A stretch of 55,241 nt of DNA from Quinella sp. 1Q7 (GCA_015206805.1 JADEZP010000003.1:1-55241), one strand, 5' to 3'. Counted from the stretch's first letter, positions 16,892 to 26,080 are shown. Notes: generated from the sequence alone by a model not told the origin. Numbers and translations are program-made.

Positions 16892-17921
16892 GCATACCCT
16901 CTCCTTGTCCGCGAACGATAACAATAACGCCCTTGTCCTCAAGCGTGCGAATGACGTTGACAATCTTGGACTGCGCCTCTTCGACGTCGCGAATCTTGAC
17001 GGGTCCCATGTAGGAGAGTTCCTCTTTGAGCATATCGGCGGCGCGTTTGGACATGTTCTTGTAAATTTTGGCGGTGACATCGTCGTTGGTCGCCTTCATT
17101 GCAAGGGCAAGTTCCTTGGTGTCGACTTCGCGCAAAACAATCTGCACGGAGCGATCGTCCAGCATAACGATATCCTCGAACACGAACATGAGCTGCTTGA
17201 TTTCTTCGGCAAGTTCGGGGTTGTCGACTTCCAGCGATTCGATAATGGCGCGTTCTGTGCCGCGGTCGACACGGTTGAGAATTTCGACGACTGCTTGAAC
17301 GCCGCCCGCGCTTGTGAAGTCCTGCATTGACATTGACGAAAGTTTTTTCTCAAGCACGCGTTCAATTTCGCGAACGACGTCGGGGGACGTTCTGTCCATG
17401 AGCGCGATACGTTTTGCGACGTCCGCCTGCGAATCTATCGGCAAGCCCGTCATGATGATGCCTGCCTGTTGCGGGTCGAGGTACGCCATAACCAGCGCGA
17501 TTGTTTGCGGATGTTCGTTTTGCAGGAAGCTTAGCAGTTGGGAATTGTCCGCCTTGCGCAGGAACTCGAACGGTCGCACCTGCAAACTTGTCGTGAGCCG
17601 CTTGAGAATGTCCGCCGCCTTTTCCGCGCCGAGTGCTTTTTCCAACACGTCCTGCGCGTATTCAAGACCGCCCGTCGAAATGTAATCGTTCGCCATCATC
17701 AGCTGATAGAATTCGTTGATGACCATATTTTTCTTTTCAATGCTGACGTGCTTATTGTTGGCAATGTCGAGCGTAATTGCCTCTATTTCGTCTTCGTCCA
17801 TGTGAGCGAAAACTTTTGCCGCGTATTCGCCGCCGAGCGCAATGAAAAGAATCGCCGCCTTTTCGTGAGCTGTCATGGGCTTTGGTTCGCTGTACATGTC
17901 GTTGAAATTTGATGCGGGCAT
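16884..17921 (-). CDS. fliG: Flagellar motor switch protein FliG
   Basis: 345 residues, the family's usual length. It is part of the C-ring rotor that takes torque from MotA and sets rotation direction. It has the N-terminal MTAHEKAAILFIALG, the middle domain ILNRVDRGTERAIIESL (near 215), and the C-terminal charged torque helix VLREVDTKELALAMKAT with the EHPQT motif (near 130). The start follows GGAGGAG. It overlaps fliH by 8 bases. A long inverted repeat lies between fliF and fliG. Confidence 0.96.
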   Translation of the reverse strand: MPASNFNDMYSEPKPMTAHEKAAILFIALGGEYAAKVFAHMDEDEIEAITLDIANNKHVSIEKKNMVINEFYQLMMANDYISTGGLEYAQDVLEKALGAEKAADILKRLTTSLQVRPFEFLRKADNSQLLSFLQNEHPQTIALVMAYLDPQQAGIIMTGLPIDSQADVAKRIALMDRTSPDVVREIERVLEKKLSSMSMQDFTSAGGVQAVVEILNRVDRGTERAIIESLEVDNPELAEEIKQLMFVFEDIVMLDDRSVQIVLREVDTKELALAMKATNDDVTAKIYKNMSKRAADMLKEELSYMGPVKIRDVEEAQSKIVNVIRTLEDKGVIVIVRGQGEGMLV

Positions 17922-17949
17922 TTGTCAATCTCCTCCAATCAACAAAAAA

Positions 17950-18020
17950 GGGACTAGGGACGAAGGACTAGGGACTAGTTTTTGTTTCATGCTAGTCCCT
18001 AGTCCCTAATCCCTGGTCCC
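17950..18020. repeat. Long inverted repeat between fliF and fliG
   Basis: Left arm 17950-17978 (GGGACTAGGGAC...) and right arm 17992-18020 are nearly exact reverse complements of 29 bases with a 13-base loop. Each arm is itself built of GGGACTAG-like units. The resulting RNA hairpin in the intercistronic gap could trim or stabilise mRNA or attenuate transcription. It lacks a U-run on the operon strand long enough for a strong terminator. Confidence 0.75.
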
Positions 18021-18029
18021 TGAAAAAAT

Positions 18030-19685
18030 TTATTCGTCCTCAATAAGCCACGTTTTGATGAGCCACGCGACTTCCGCAGGCTTTTCGTCGATAAGTTTAA
18101 GTATGGCTTGCTTCTGATTAAGATTTTGTCTTTCGGCGGGCGTGAGCTTGTCGTCCTCGATTTCGTTGTTTTCGATGGCTTGAGCGCGTTCTTCCGCCGC
18201 AGCAAGACGTTCGGCTTCTTCGGCGCGACGTTGAGCTTCTTCGGCGCGACGGGCTTCTTCGCGAGCTTGACGTTCAGCCGCAAGTTTGGCTTCCAATTCC
18301 GCTTGACGTTCTTTGCGCTTCTTCCAGCGATACATCAAGAATCCGCCCAAAAGCAAAGCCGCAATTAAAATCATGGCAGCGATCTCCGTGTACAAAATTC
18401 TGTCTTTGCGTAATTGTTCTTGCCGCTCCAGAGCTTCTCTTTGGTCGCGCAGGTCGGTGTTGAACGGCATCGGCTCGACGGAAATTGTATCGCCGCGCTC
18501 CTCGTTTATGCCTGCCGCAGAGCTGACGGCGCGGAGTAAACCTTCCTGTTGAAGTTCGGTAATTTCGTCGCTGACCAAGACGGCAACGGTAAGGCGGCGA
18601 ATGGATCCGGGCGACGCAACGATTTTCTGATTTTCCTCGTTGACTTCGTAGTTGCGCGTGGATTCCTTGCGTTCGTATTCGGCGTTGGCGTTACGTTCTT
18701 CGGCGACGTAGCCGGGGATATTGCCCGTGACGCCTGCGGGACCGCCGGGCACGTTGGATTCGCCGGTGTAACTTTCGCTGACGTCCTGTTGACTGCGGAT
18801 AATGCCTGCGTCGTCAACAACGGGCGTGAAAGTTTGGCGGTCGATTTTCCTGTCGTCGAAGTCCAATTCCACGCTGACACGCACGAAGGCGTTGCCCTCG
18901 CCCAAGGTTTTGTCGAGCATGGTCTGAATATTTTGCTGAATGTGGTCGCGGACGCGTTTAGTCATTTCGATTTGGTTGAGTGTCCGCAAATTCTGCGCGT
19001 TCTGCTGTTCAAGTTCGTCGTCGTCGTTCTTGTTGAGGATGTTGCCCTGCTCGTCGACGATTGTAATATTTTCGGGCGCGAGTCCTTGAACGCTGTGGCT
19101 GACCAGATTGACAATACCCTTGACTTCAGGTTTGGTAAGTTGCGCCTCGGGCTTGAGCATCAGCAAGATTGAGGCGGTAGCGGGCTTTTCGTTCTTTTTG
19201 TAAAGGCTGTCTTCGGGCAAGACGATATGAATGCGCGCCTTTTCCACGCTGCCGAGGTGTTCAATCGTGCGAGTGAGTTCCCCTTGCAGTGCTTGAAGGT
19301 AATTAACTTTATTTTGGAATTCGGTGACGCCGAGTTTGCTGTCGTCAAAAAGTTCAAAGCCTTTGTTGCCGCGAGGCAGTCCTTGTGCCGCAAGATCGAG
19401 TCGCAGATTGTGCACTTGCGTGGCGGGCACGAGGATTGTTGCGCCGCGTTTATCCTCAACCAGCTCGTAGGGCACGCCCGTTTCTTTCAGGCTGTTGACC
19501 ACGTCGCCGGCGTCTTTCGTCTCCAAATTGGTATACAGCGGCACATATTCGGGCTTGCTGCCGTACCAGAAACTTATTCCCGCAATGGCAATTACAAGCG
19601 CGATTATTCCGCCGATAAAAGCGTATCGGTGCCTGTTGTCGTAGCGATTCCAAAGCTCCCGAAGCCGCTCTCTCCAATTCGCCAA
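18030..19685 (-). CDS. fliF: Flagellar M-ring protein FliF
   Basis: 551 residues. It forms the MS ring in the inner membrane. A TTG start gives ANWRERLRELWNRYD, a common FliF beginning, and a membrane segment spans residues 22-42. The periplasmic ring domains include YVPLYTNLETKDAGDVVNSL and GNKGFELFDDSKLGVTEFQ. A second membrane segment lies near 440-460, followed by an Ala/Glu/Arg coiled tail and a FliG-binding end (EKPAEVAWLIKTWL). It is in operon with fliE upstream and fliG downstream. Confidence 0.95.
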   Translation of the reverse strand: MANWRERLRELWNRYDNRHRYAFIGGIIALVIAIAGISFWYGSKPEYVPLYTNLETKDAGDVVNSLKETGVPYELVEDKRGATILVPATQVHNLRLDLAAQGLPRGNKGFELFDDSKLGVTEFQNKVNYLQALQGELTRTIEHLGSVEKARIHIVLPEDSLYKKNEKPATASILLMLKPEAQLTKPEVKGIVNLVSHSVQGLAPENITIVDEQGNILNKNDDDELEQQNAQNLRTLNQIEMTKRVRDHIQQNIQTMLDKTLGEGNAFVRVSVELDFDDRKIDRQTFTPVVDDAGIIRSQQDVSESYTGESNVPGGPAGVTGNIPGYVAEERNANAEYERKESTRNYEVNEENQKIVASPGSIRRLTVAVLVSDEITELQQEGLLRAVSSAAGINEERGDTISVEPMPFNTDLRDQREALERQEQLRKDRILYTEIAAMILIAALLLGGFLMYRWKKRKERQAELEAKLAAERQAREEARRAEEAQRRAEEAERLAAAEERAQAIENNEIEDDKLTPAERQNLNQKQAILKLIDEKPAEVAWLIKTWLIEDE

Positions 19686-19722
19686 TAAACTCAGTCCTTT
19701 CTGGGGACTAATGATTTAGACC

Positions 19723-20031
19723 CTAAACCTGCATACGCATGATTTCTTGATATGCCGCCGTCGCACGGTTTCGCAACTGAAGCGTTAATTGGAGCGCGAT
19801 CTCCGCTTTTTGAGAGGCAACGACTACTTGAGATATGTCTTCGACTCTGCCCGCCGCCAAAGCCGCGTTCAAGCGTTCGGACTCAAGCTCAAGTTCGTTT
19901 GCTTTTTTCAATGAATCGACCAAAAATTCCCCGAAAGTTTTAACGGGCTGTTGTTCGTCGACTTTAGTTTCGCCGATATGACTGCGTGCGCTCATTTGCA
20001 CGGGCGTCATTTGCAGGGGCGTTATGTCCAT
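19723..20031 (-). CDS. fliE: Flagellar hook-basal body protein FliE
   Basis: 102 residues. FliE joins the MS ring to the rod. It has the typical FGEFLVDSLKKANELELES and a C-terminal ALQLTLQLRNRATAAYQEIM. The start follows AAGGTGAC. It is placed between flgC and fliF, as in the standard flgB-flgC-fliE-fliF order. Confidence 0.94.
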   Translation of the reverse strand: MDITPLQMTPVQMSARSHIGETKVDEQQPVKTFGEFLVDSLKKANELELESERLNAALAAGRVEDISQVVVASQKAEIALQLTLQLRNRATAAYQEIMRMQV

Positions 20032-20117
20032 TATGTCACCTTCCTTAAGTCAACCCGATTAGTTGCTGACGAAACGATTATAGCACTTCGCAAGGCAACG
20101 TCAAATTTTTTTGCCGC

Positions 20118-20567
20118 TTACTTGCCGATTTCCAAAGCTTTGCTCGCCATAGCCTTCGCGGCGTTAATGGCGGTGGAGTTCGCCTCGTAAGCACGTTGCG
20201 CGGTTATCATGTCGACCATTTCTTGAACGATATTGACGTTGGGCTTTTCGACGTAGCCGTCGGCATTGGCGTCGGGATGACCGGGGTCGTAGACAAGCGG
20301 ACCTTGCGTGTTGTCTTCCATAATTGAGACGGCGCGGACGCCTTCGCCCGCCTGCTTAGTCATACCGATTGCCCGCATAAGATTTTGCTCGAAAGATTTC
20401 GGCTCACGCGTCCTCGGCTCGAAGACGACGAATTTGCGATGATATGCGCCGCCGCGATCCGTGCGCGTGGTGTTCGCGTTGGCAATGTTGTTTGAAATGA
20501 CGTCCATGCGCAAACGTTCGGCAGTCAAGCCGGAGGCGGAGGCGTCAATTCCCGTGAAGAGTCCCAT
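20118..20567 (-). CDS. flgC: Flagellar basal-body rod protein FlgC
   Basis: 149 residues. Proximal rod component exported through the flagellar apparatus. It has the N-terminal rod signature ERLRMDVISNNIANANTTRT (near 20-39) and the C-terminal VDMITAQRAYEANSTAINAA. The start follows AAGGAGCAGG. The gap to fliE (about 86 bases) shows no gene. Confidence 0.95.
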   Translation of the reverse strand: MGLFTGIDASASGLTAERLRMDVISNNIANANTTRTDRGGAYHRKFVVFEPRTREPKSFEQNLMRAIGMTKQAGEGVRAVSIMEDNTQGPLVYDPGHPDANADGYVEKPNVNIVQEMVDMITAQRAYEANSTAINAAKAMASKALEIGK

Positions 20568-20585
20568 AATTTACCTGCTCCTTAA

Positions 20586-21011
20586 TTACTGACCGTTGCT
20601 GGTGATGGCGTTTTTCATGCGCGTGACGTGTGCGCCGAGTTCCGTGGCAAGCGCATTGTAGTACAGCTGATTTTTCGCAAGCGTCGCCATTTCAATATCG
20701 ATGTCGACATTGTTGTTGTCAACGCGCATGATGTTCGTCGTGTCTTCGATGATTGTCGGCTCGGCGTGAAATTTGAGCGGCGTCGGCGGCAAATGCTTAT
20801 CGTGTGTCCGATACATTTTCAATTTACCGTCGGGCTCTTCGCCGTAAATTTCACGCGCCAACAAATCCTCAAAATTCACGACCGACTTGCGATAGTTGGG
20901 CGTGTTGACGTTGGCAATATTGTTTGCAATGACTTCCTGTCGAATGGTCGCCGCCGTCATGGCTCGCGGCAGGTAATTAAACATCGGCGAATCGAAAATT
21001 TGTTCAAGCAC
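20586..21011 (-). CDS. flgB: Flagellar basal-body rod protein FlgB
   Basis: 141 residues from the preferred GTG at 21011, which gives LEQIFDSPMFNYLPRAM, matching family N-termini. A GTG at 21026 would add five residues but lies almost on top of the AAAGGTGA ribosome site. The rod motif is RQEVIANNIANVNTPNYRKS. The C-terminus (LYYNALATELGAHVTRMKNA) is also typical. It is the first gene of the operon, with a sigma-A type promoter about 60 bases upstream. Confidence 0.92.
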   Translation of the reverse strand: MLEQIFDSPMFNYLPRAMTAATIRQEVIANNIANVNTPNYRKSVVNFEDLLAREIYGEEPDGKLKMYRTHDKHLPPTPLKFHAEPTIIEDTTNIMRVDNNNVDIDIEMATLAKNQLYYNALATELGAHVTRMKNAITSNGQ

Positions 21012-21072
21012 GTCCGCGTCACTCACCTTTCTGAAAATTGCTTACCCAATGTTCTGAAAAAAATCTTCGACG

Positions 21073-21101
21073 ATTGTACAACAGAAAAAAACTTTCTTCA
21101 A
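21073..21101 (-). promoter_or_regulatory. Sigma-A-type promoter of the flagellar operon
   Basis: Reading leftward: TTGAAG (21096-21101), 17 bases, TACAAT (21073-21078). Neither a sigma-54 (GG-N10-GC) nor a sigma-28 box was noticed in the same stretch. Confidence 0.65.
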
Positions 21102-21184
21102 CCTGCGCAAATAAAAAATGTCAATGGCAGTTTCAACGCCGCTTATAAATCCCCTTGCACCTTGTCAAAAAAATTTTTAGCTGA

Positions 21185-21330
21185 TATTCTTTTGAGCGCG
21201 ACGATTGCGGCGCGTGGCGGCGGGTGTTGCGCCGTCCGAACGTTTGAATTAATTTTGTGTATGTGAACCACTTTTTCTTTGCGTGCCCAAAGAATTGCGC
21301 GTCCATGCGCGCCTCAATATTCGCGGCGTT
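21185..21330 (-). repeat. Interspersed hairpin element, degraded copy C
   Basis: It keeps the tail (TTGAATTAATTTTGTGTAT), half of the hairpin (CTTTTTCTTTG then only CAAAG at about 21267-21292) and the CGCGTCCATGCGCGCCTCAA end, which is also in copies A and D. The middle part is missing. Part of it reads as open frame in front of the metallo-hydrolase start. Confidence 0.6.
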
Positions 21331-21389
21331 CAGGCGTCGACGACGCAACGAACTCGACGGAAATTTTTTTTACGGGAGCTTTCAGGCAG

Positions 21390-22517
21390 ATGAATCGCAG
21401 AAATTTTATTCGCAACATGTTAATCGGCGGCGCGGGACTTGCGGCGGCGGGCGGAGGAATTTTTTATTACGTCAATCGACCCGAATTCGGACGTCTTCCG
21501 ACGGGTTCTCGCATGGAAAAAATTTTGGCGTCGCCGCATTATTTCCGCGACCACTTCGAGTGTCTGACGCCCGTCGAAATTATGAGCGACGATGTCCGGC
21601 AAAAGGAAAATCGGCTAACCGCGACGTGGAAATTTATTTTCGGCGACAAGACGGGACTTGTGCCGCCCGCGCCCGTGCCGACCGTCAAGACCGATTTAAA
21701 ATTGCTCGACCCGACCGACGACTGCGCAATTTGGATGGGACATTCGACGATTTATCTTCAGCTGGCGGGACGCAGAATTTTGATTGACCCGGTGTTTTCG
21801 CCGTATGCGTCGCCGATTTTTTTTGTCAATCGCGCATTCGCGGGCAGCAACATTTTTTCCGCCGCCGACTTCCCCGAACTCGACATACTCGCCATAACGC
21901 ACGACCATTGGGATCATCTCGACTACCCGACGATTATGCAGCTCAAGCCGAAAATCAAGACGGTACTTTGTCCGCTGGGCGTCGGCGAATATTTTGAGCA
22001 ATGGGGCTTCGACGTTGAAGACATCATTGAGGACGATTGGGACGCCGTGATTGACTTCGGGCGCGGGCTTATGGCGCACATTTTGCCGAGCCAACACTTT
22101 TCGGGACGACTGCTCACGCGCAATCCTACCGAGTGGTGCGCTTATGCCTTCGTGACGCCGCGACAAAAAATTTTCTGTTCGGGCGACGGCGGCTACTCCA
22201 CGCACTTCAAGGACATTGGCAGAAAATTCGGCGGCTTCGATTTGGCGTTCATTGAAAACGGGCAGTACAACCTTGCGTGGCACGCGATACACTTGTTGCC
22301 CGCCGAAACTGCTCAAGCCGCGCAGGACGTTCGCGCAAAAAAAATTGTGCCGATTCACGCTGGGAAGTTCGCGTTGTCGCGGCACATGTGGAACGAGCCT
22401 TACATTGAGTTGCTTGCCGAAAGCGCGGATAAAAATTACGAGCTCCTCACTCCGCGAATCGGCGAACTGATATATTTTCACGGTACGCAGGATTTTCAGC
22501 GTTGGTTTGAATTTTAG
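21390..22517 (+). CDS. Metallo-beta-lactamase-fold hydrolase with Tat-like leader
   Basis: 375 residues from the ATG at 21390; the upstream in-frame part is repeat sequence. The N-terminus NRRNFIRNMLIGGAGLAAAG has a twin-arginine-like motif followed by a hydrophobic stretch, so folded export or anchoring is likely. The metal-binding motif THDHWDHLD lies near residue 168. Further His/Asp ligands occur at SQHFSGR (near 234), SGDGGY (near 260) and PIHAGKF (near 325). The arrangement is nearest to UlaG/NAPE-PLD-like lactonase or phospholipase-D type hydrolases. The substrate is unknown. A flavoprotein gene follows after 11 bases. Confidence 0.8.
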   Translation: MNRRNFIRNMLIGGAGLAAAGGGIFYYVNRPEFGRLPTGSRMEKILASPHYFRDHFECLTPVEIMSDDVRQKENRLTATWKFIFGDKTGLVPPAPVPTVKTDLKLLDPTDDCAIWMGHSTIYLQLAGRRILIDPVFSPYASPIFFVNRAFAGSNIFSAADFPELDILAITHDHWDHLDYPTIMQLKPKIKTVLCPLGVGEYFEQWGFDVEDIIEDDWDAVIDFGRGLMAHILPSQHFSGRLLTRNPTEWCAYAFVTPRQKIFCSGDGGYSTHFKDIGRKFGGFDLAFIENGQYNLAWHAIHLLPAETAQAAQDVRAKKIVPIHAGKFALSRHMWNEPYIELLAESADKNYELLTPRIGELIYFHGTQDFQRWFEF

Positions 22518-22528
22518 GAGGGTCTGTC

Positions 22529-23176
22529 ATGAAAAAACTTATCGCCGTCAACGGAAGCCCGCGACGTAATTGGAACACCGCGCAACTCCTTCAGCACGCG
22601 TTGCAGGGTGCGCAGGAGGCGGGCGCGTCCGCCGAACTCGTCAACCTTTACGCGCTCAACTACAAAGGTTGCACGAGCTGTTTCGCCTGCAAAGTCAAAA
22701 GTCGCCCGCACGGAAGTTGCGCCATGCGTGACGACCTGTCGCCCGTGCTTGAGGCTGTCAAAGACGCCGACGCCGTGATATTCGGGTCGCCGATTTACTT
22801 CATGAATCTTTCGGCGGGAATGCTTGCGTTCCTTGAGCGGCTGTTGTTCTCGAATTACATTTACAGCGACGAAATTCCGACCGTCTTCCCGAAAAAACTT
22901 CCGAATGCGTTTATCTACACAATGAACATGACTCCGAAACATTTTGAGCAATTCGGCATGAGCGCGCGGCTCGGCATGATGGAAGTCTTCGCGGAAAAAA
23001 TTTTGGGCGTCGTCCCGAAAATCCTGCGCGTCTATGATACGGTGCAGTTCAAAGATTATTCGCGCTACGAAAGTTCAATCTTCGACGGCGACGCCAAAAT
23101 TGCTCATCGCGAAGCTCACTTTGCCGAAGACTGCGCGGCGGCTTATGAAATCGGTCGCGAGCTGGTTACGAAATGA
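22529..23176 (+). CDS. NADPH-dependent FMN reductase / iron-sulfur flavoprotein family
   Basis: 215 residues with a flavodoxin-like fold. FMN phosphate loop VNGSPRRNWNTAQLL is at 8-22. A cysteine cluster GCTSCFACK lies at about 48-56, as in iron-sulfur flavoproteins and multimeric FMN reductases. IFGSPIYFMNLSAGM is the flavin ring loop. It probably moves electrons to small acceptors. The start follows TAGGAGG. Its stop overlaps the next gene by four bases. Confidence 0.85.
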   Translation: MKKLIAVNGSPRRNWNTAQLLQHALQGAQEAGASAELVNLYALNYKGCTSCFACKVKSRPHGSCAMRDDLSPVLEAVKDADAVIFGSPIYFMNLSAGMLAFLERLLFSNYIYSDEIPTVFPKKLPNAFIYTMNMTPKHFEQFGMSARLGMMEVFAEKILGVVPKILRVYDTVQFKDYSRYESSIFDGDAKIAHREAHFAEDCAAAYEIGRELVTK

Positions 23177-23808
23177 TTTACGCGCTGTTCGTCGCAACGG
23201 TCGTCGCACTTGCCCTGCTGTACAAATTTTCGCCGACGCGCAAAGCTTTCATGGTCATTTGCACATTATTGCTGGTCGTGTTCACCATCAGCGCGTTCAT
23301 TCACGGGCAACAAACTCGGCGGGCACAAATCACGCGTGCGCAGGCTGAAGAACTTCAGGCGCGGCAAAAAATTTTCGGCGACTGGTACGCGGCATATCAG
23401 CATGACATCGAACGCCTCGACCAAAATTGGCAACGTTACCATAACATTTTGGACGGCTTGTCGACAATGGACGCGGACAGTTTCAACGCGGAGGCACTGT
23501 GGCTGCGGCTCAAGGAGTTGGAGCAAGATTCGATTGACGAGCAACTTAAAATGCACCGACTCACCGCGCCGCCCGACCTTGACGCCGACAATCGCCGCTT
23601 GGTGGAGGAAATCATTCGCAAGACGCAACGTTACGCCGACGCGCAGACGTTGACAATCAGCATGTCGACGCTTGAGGCAAATCCTTACGGCGGGCAAGAT
23701 TTGGAGACTGTGCGCCAAAAACTCAACGACATCATGATTCGACAATCGCCCGAAGGTTTATTCACGGCGCAGGAAATTTCCGCGATACGCGCCGCGCTCG
23801 GCGATTAG
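23173..23808 (+). CDS. Unknown membrane-anchored coiled-coil protein
   Basis: 211 residues; not recognised. Two hydrophobic segments at about 3-17 and 26-43 anchor the protein. The rest is a soluble helix-rich domain (RAQITRAQAEELQARQKIFG and ERLDQNWQRYHN) that would lie in the periplasm if the N-terminus is outside-in. It is translationally coupled to the flavoprotein by an ATGA overlap, and 13 bases separate it from ribF. Nothing in the sequence reveals an enzyme motif. Confidence 0.7.
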   Translation: MIYALFVATVVALALLYKFSPTRKAFMVICTLLLVVFTISAFIHGQQTRRAQITRAQAEELQARQKIFGDWYAAYQHDIERLDQNWQRYHNILDGLSTMDADSFNAEALWLRLKELEQDSIDEQLKMHRLTAPPDLDADNRRLVEEIIRKTQRYADAQTLTISMSTLEANPYGGQDLETVRQKLNDIMIRQSPEGLFTAQEISAIRAALGD

Positions 23809-23821
23809 GGAGGCTTTTCGC

Positions 23822-24742
23822 TTGGAGATTATAAAAAAATTCGCCGCCTTGACGGAAAAATTTACGCGTCCCGTCGTCGCGCTCGGAATGTTCGACGGCG
23901 TTCATTTGGGTCACGCGACAGTGATTCGGCACGCGCTCGACATCGCACGGAGCATTGCCGGCACGGGAATTGTCTTCACGTTTTCAAATCACCCGATGAG
24001 CGTAATTAATCCCGCCGCCGCGCCGTTGATGATCGGCAGTAAAAATCTGCGCCGCGAAATTTTTGCCGATATGGGCGTCGACGTGCTGATTGAAATTCCG
24101 TTCACCGCAGACTTCAGCCGCAAATCGCCCGAAGAATTTTTGCAACTCCTGCGCGATAAAATTTCGCCCGTGTGCGTCGTCACGGGTCCGAATTACACTT
24201 TCGGACGCTTCGGGCGCGGCAACGGGCGTATGCTCCTGCGCGAGGCTCAAAATTTCGGCTTCAAGGCGGAAGTCTGTCAGACGTTCACCGTCGACAGGAA
24301 AACCGTCAGCAGTACGCGGATTCGGGCGTTGATTGCGGCGGGCGACCTTCACGGCGCGAACGAATTGCTCGGCAGAAATTTCACTTACGCGGGCGAAGTC
24401 GTCAACGGAGACAAACGCGGGCGCAAGCTCGGCTTCCCGACCGCCAACCTTGAAATTTCCGACAACCGCGCCATGTTGCCCAACGGTGCTTACGTCGTGC
24501 GCGTCAAAGTTCGCGGCGCAATGTACAACGGAATTGCCAACGTCGGCGACAACCCGACATTCAAGGCGCAACGCCGTCGGCTCGAAGTTTTTATCGACAA
24601 CTTCAGCGGCGACATCTACGGCGAAGAAATTTTCGTTGCCTTCGTGAGCAAAATTCGCGACGAAAAAATTTTCGCCACCGTCGACGAACTCAAGGCGCAA
24701 CTTGCGGACGATTTGCGCTTCATGCGGCAATTTACGGGGTGA
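23822..24742 (+). CDS. ribF: Bifunctional riboflavin kinase / FAD synthetase
   Basis: 306 residues. It makes FMN and FAD in the cytoplasm. The N-terminal FAD synthetase (nucleotidyltransferase) domain has LGMFDGVHLGHATV at 20-33 and SSTRIRALIAAGDLHGANEL near 162. The C-terminal riboflavin kinase domain has GRKLGFPTANLEI (near 200) and GIANVGDNPTF (near 235). The TTG start at 23822 follows GGGAGGC. It lies downstream of a flavoprotein gene, which fits a flavin theme for this cluster. Confidence 0.94.
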   Translation: MEIIKKFAALTEKFTRPVVALGMFDGVHLGHATVIRHALDIARSIAGTGIVFTFSNHPMSVINPAAAPLMIGSKNLRREIFADMGVDVLIEIPFTADFSRKSPEEFLQLLRDKISPVCVVTGPNYTFGRFGRGNGRMLLREAQNFGFKAEVCQTFTVDRKTVSSTRIRALIAAGDLHGANELLGRNFTYAGEVVNGDKRGRKLGFPTANLEISDNRAMLPNGAYVVRVKVRGAMYNGIANVGDNPTFKAQRRRLEVFIDNFSGDIYGEEIFVAFVSKIRDEKIFATVDELKAQLADDLRFMRQFTG

Positions 24743-24748
24743 TGAAAA

Positions 24749-26080
24749 ATTTTACAGACGATTAAAATTCACGGACTCGGCTCGTCGGGTGAGGGCGTCG
24801 GCAAACTCGGCGAGCTGATTATTTTTGTCGAAGGCGCGTTGCCCGCTGAAGAGGTCGTCGCGCAAATTGAAACCGTCAAAAAAAATTACGCGGTCGGCAA
24901 ACTCGTTGAGGTCGTCAAGCCGTCGGCGGAACGCGTGGAGCCGTTTTGCCCGCTGTATGAAAATTGCGGCGGCTGTCAACTGCAACACCTTGCTTACGCC
25001 GCGCAACTCAAGTGGAAACGTAAGCAGGTCGTCGACGTGCTGGAACATATCGGCAAAATTTCGGACGTTGAAGTTTTCGCGACGCTCGGCATGGAAAATC
25101 CCCTGCACTACCGTAACAAAATGCAATTCCCCGTCGGACGCGGTAAGCCGCTCAAAATCGGCTGCTACGCACGCGGCACGCACGACATAATCGACGCCAC
25201 AACTTGCCCGATTCAAAACGTCGGCAACGATAAAATTCTGAACGCCGTCCGCAAAGTCGCCGCGCAGTTCAATCTGCCGCCCTACGACGAGGATACGCAT
25301 CGAGGTTTCCTGCGCCACGTTATGGGTCGCGTCGGCTGTGACGGGGAGTTGATGGTTGTGCTCGTCACTGCGACGAAAAATTTCCCTGCCGAAAAAAATT
25401 TTGTCCGCGCCCTGCGACGTGAGTTGCCCAACGTTACAAGCATTCAACAGAACGTGCAGACCTTCCGCAACAACGTCATCCTCGGACGCGAAACGCGCGT
25501 TCTTTACGGCAAGCCGACAATCCGCGACGAAATCGGCGGGCTCAAGTTCAACATCTCGGCGCGATCGTTTTTCCAAGTCAACACCTCGCAAGCCGAAGTT
25601 CTTTACCGCACCGCACGCGACTTTGCCGAACTGCGCGGGCACGAAACGATAATCGACGCTTACTGCGGCACGGGCACAATCGGCTTGTTCATGGCGCGGC
25701 GGGCGCGACGGGTTATCGGCGTCGAAATTGTCAGCAGTGCCGTTGCCGACGCCAAACGTAACGCGCGGGAAAATAATATCCGCAACGCTGAATTCATTGT
25801 CGGTGACGCCGTGAAAATTTTGCCGCGACTTGCCGAACAGGACGTTCGCGCTGATGTCGTCGTCGTTGACCCGCCCCGCGCAGGTTGCGACAAAAAAGTT
25901 TTGGAGACCTTCGCGGCAATGGCTCCCGACAAAATTATTTACGTGTCGTGCAACCCCGCGACGCTTGCCCGCGACTTGGCGATACTTGCAACGCTCGGCT
26001 ACCGTACAAAAAAAATTCAGCCCGTCGACATGTTCCCGTTCACGTCGCACGTCGAATGCGTCGCACAAATCGTCCGTTGA
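24749..26080 (+). CDS. RNA m5U methyltransferase, TrmA/RlmD family, unusual start
   Basis: About 443 residues. A SAM-dependent enzyme that methylates uridine C5 in rRNA or tRNA. A TRAM domain opens the protein (IKIHGLGSSGEGVGKLGEL). The [4Fe-4S] cysteines are CPLYENCGGC plus TTCPI. The methyltransferase has DAYCGTGTIGLF and VVDPPRAGCDKK, and the nucleophile Cys lies in YVSCNPATLARD. No ATG, GTG or TTG precedes the TRAM domain in frame: the first TTG is 24839, inside it. An ATT at 24749 after GGGGTGA would fit, or an ATG at 24742 if the TTTT run holds one base too many. The boundary is therefore uncertain, but the domain content is not. Confidence 0.88.
   Translation: MLQTIKIHGLGSSGEGVGKLGELIIFVEGALPAEEVVAQIETVKKNYAVGKLVEVVKPSAERVEPFCPLYENCGGCQLQHLAYAAQLKWKRKQVVDVLEHIGKISDVEVFATLGMENPLHYRNKMQFPVGRGKPLKIGCYARGTHDIIDATTCPIQNVGNDKILNAVRKVAAQFNLPPYDEDTHRGFLRHVMGRVGCDGELMVVLVTATKNFPAEKNFVRALRRELPNVTSIQQNVQTFRNNVILGRETRVLYGKPTIRDEIGGLKFNISARSFFQVNTSQAEVLYRTARDFAELRGHETIIDAYCGTGTIGLFMARRARRVIGVEIVSSAVADAKRNARENNIRNAEFIVGDAVKILPRLAEQDVRADVVVVDPPRAGCDKKVLETFAAMAPDKIIYVSCNPATLARDLAILATLGYRTKKIQPVDMFPFTSHVECVAQIVR

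Noticed and set aside
21696-22481. Minus-strand open frame opposite the metallo-hydrolase
   Set aside because: Mirror frame created by codon bias; no start signals.
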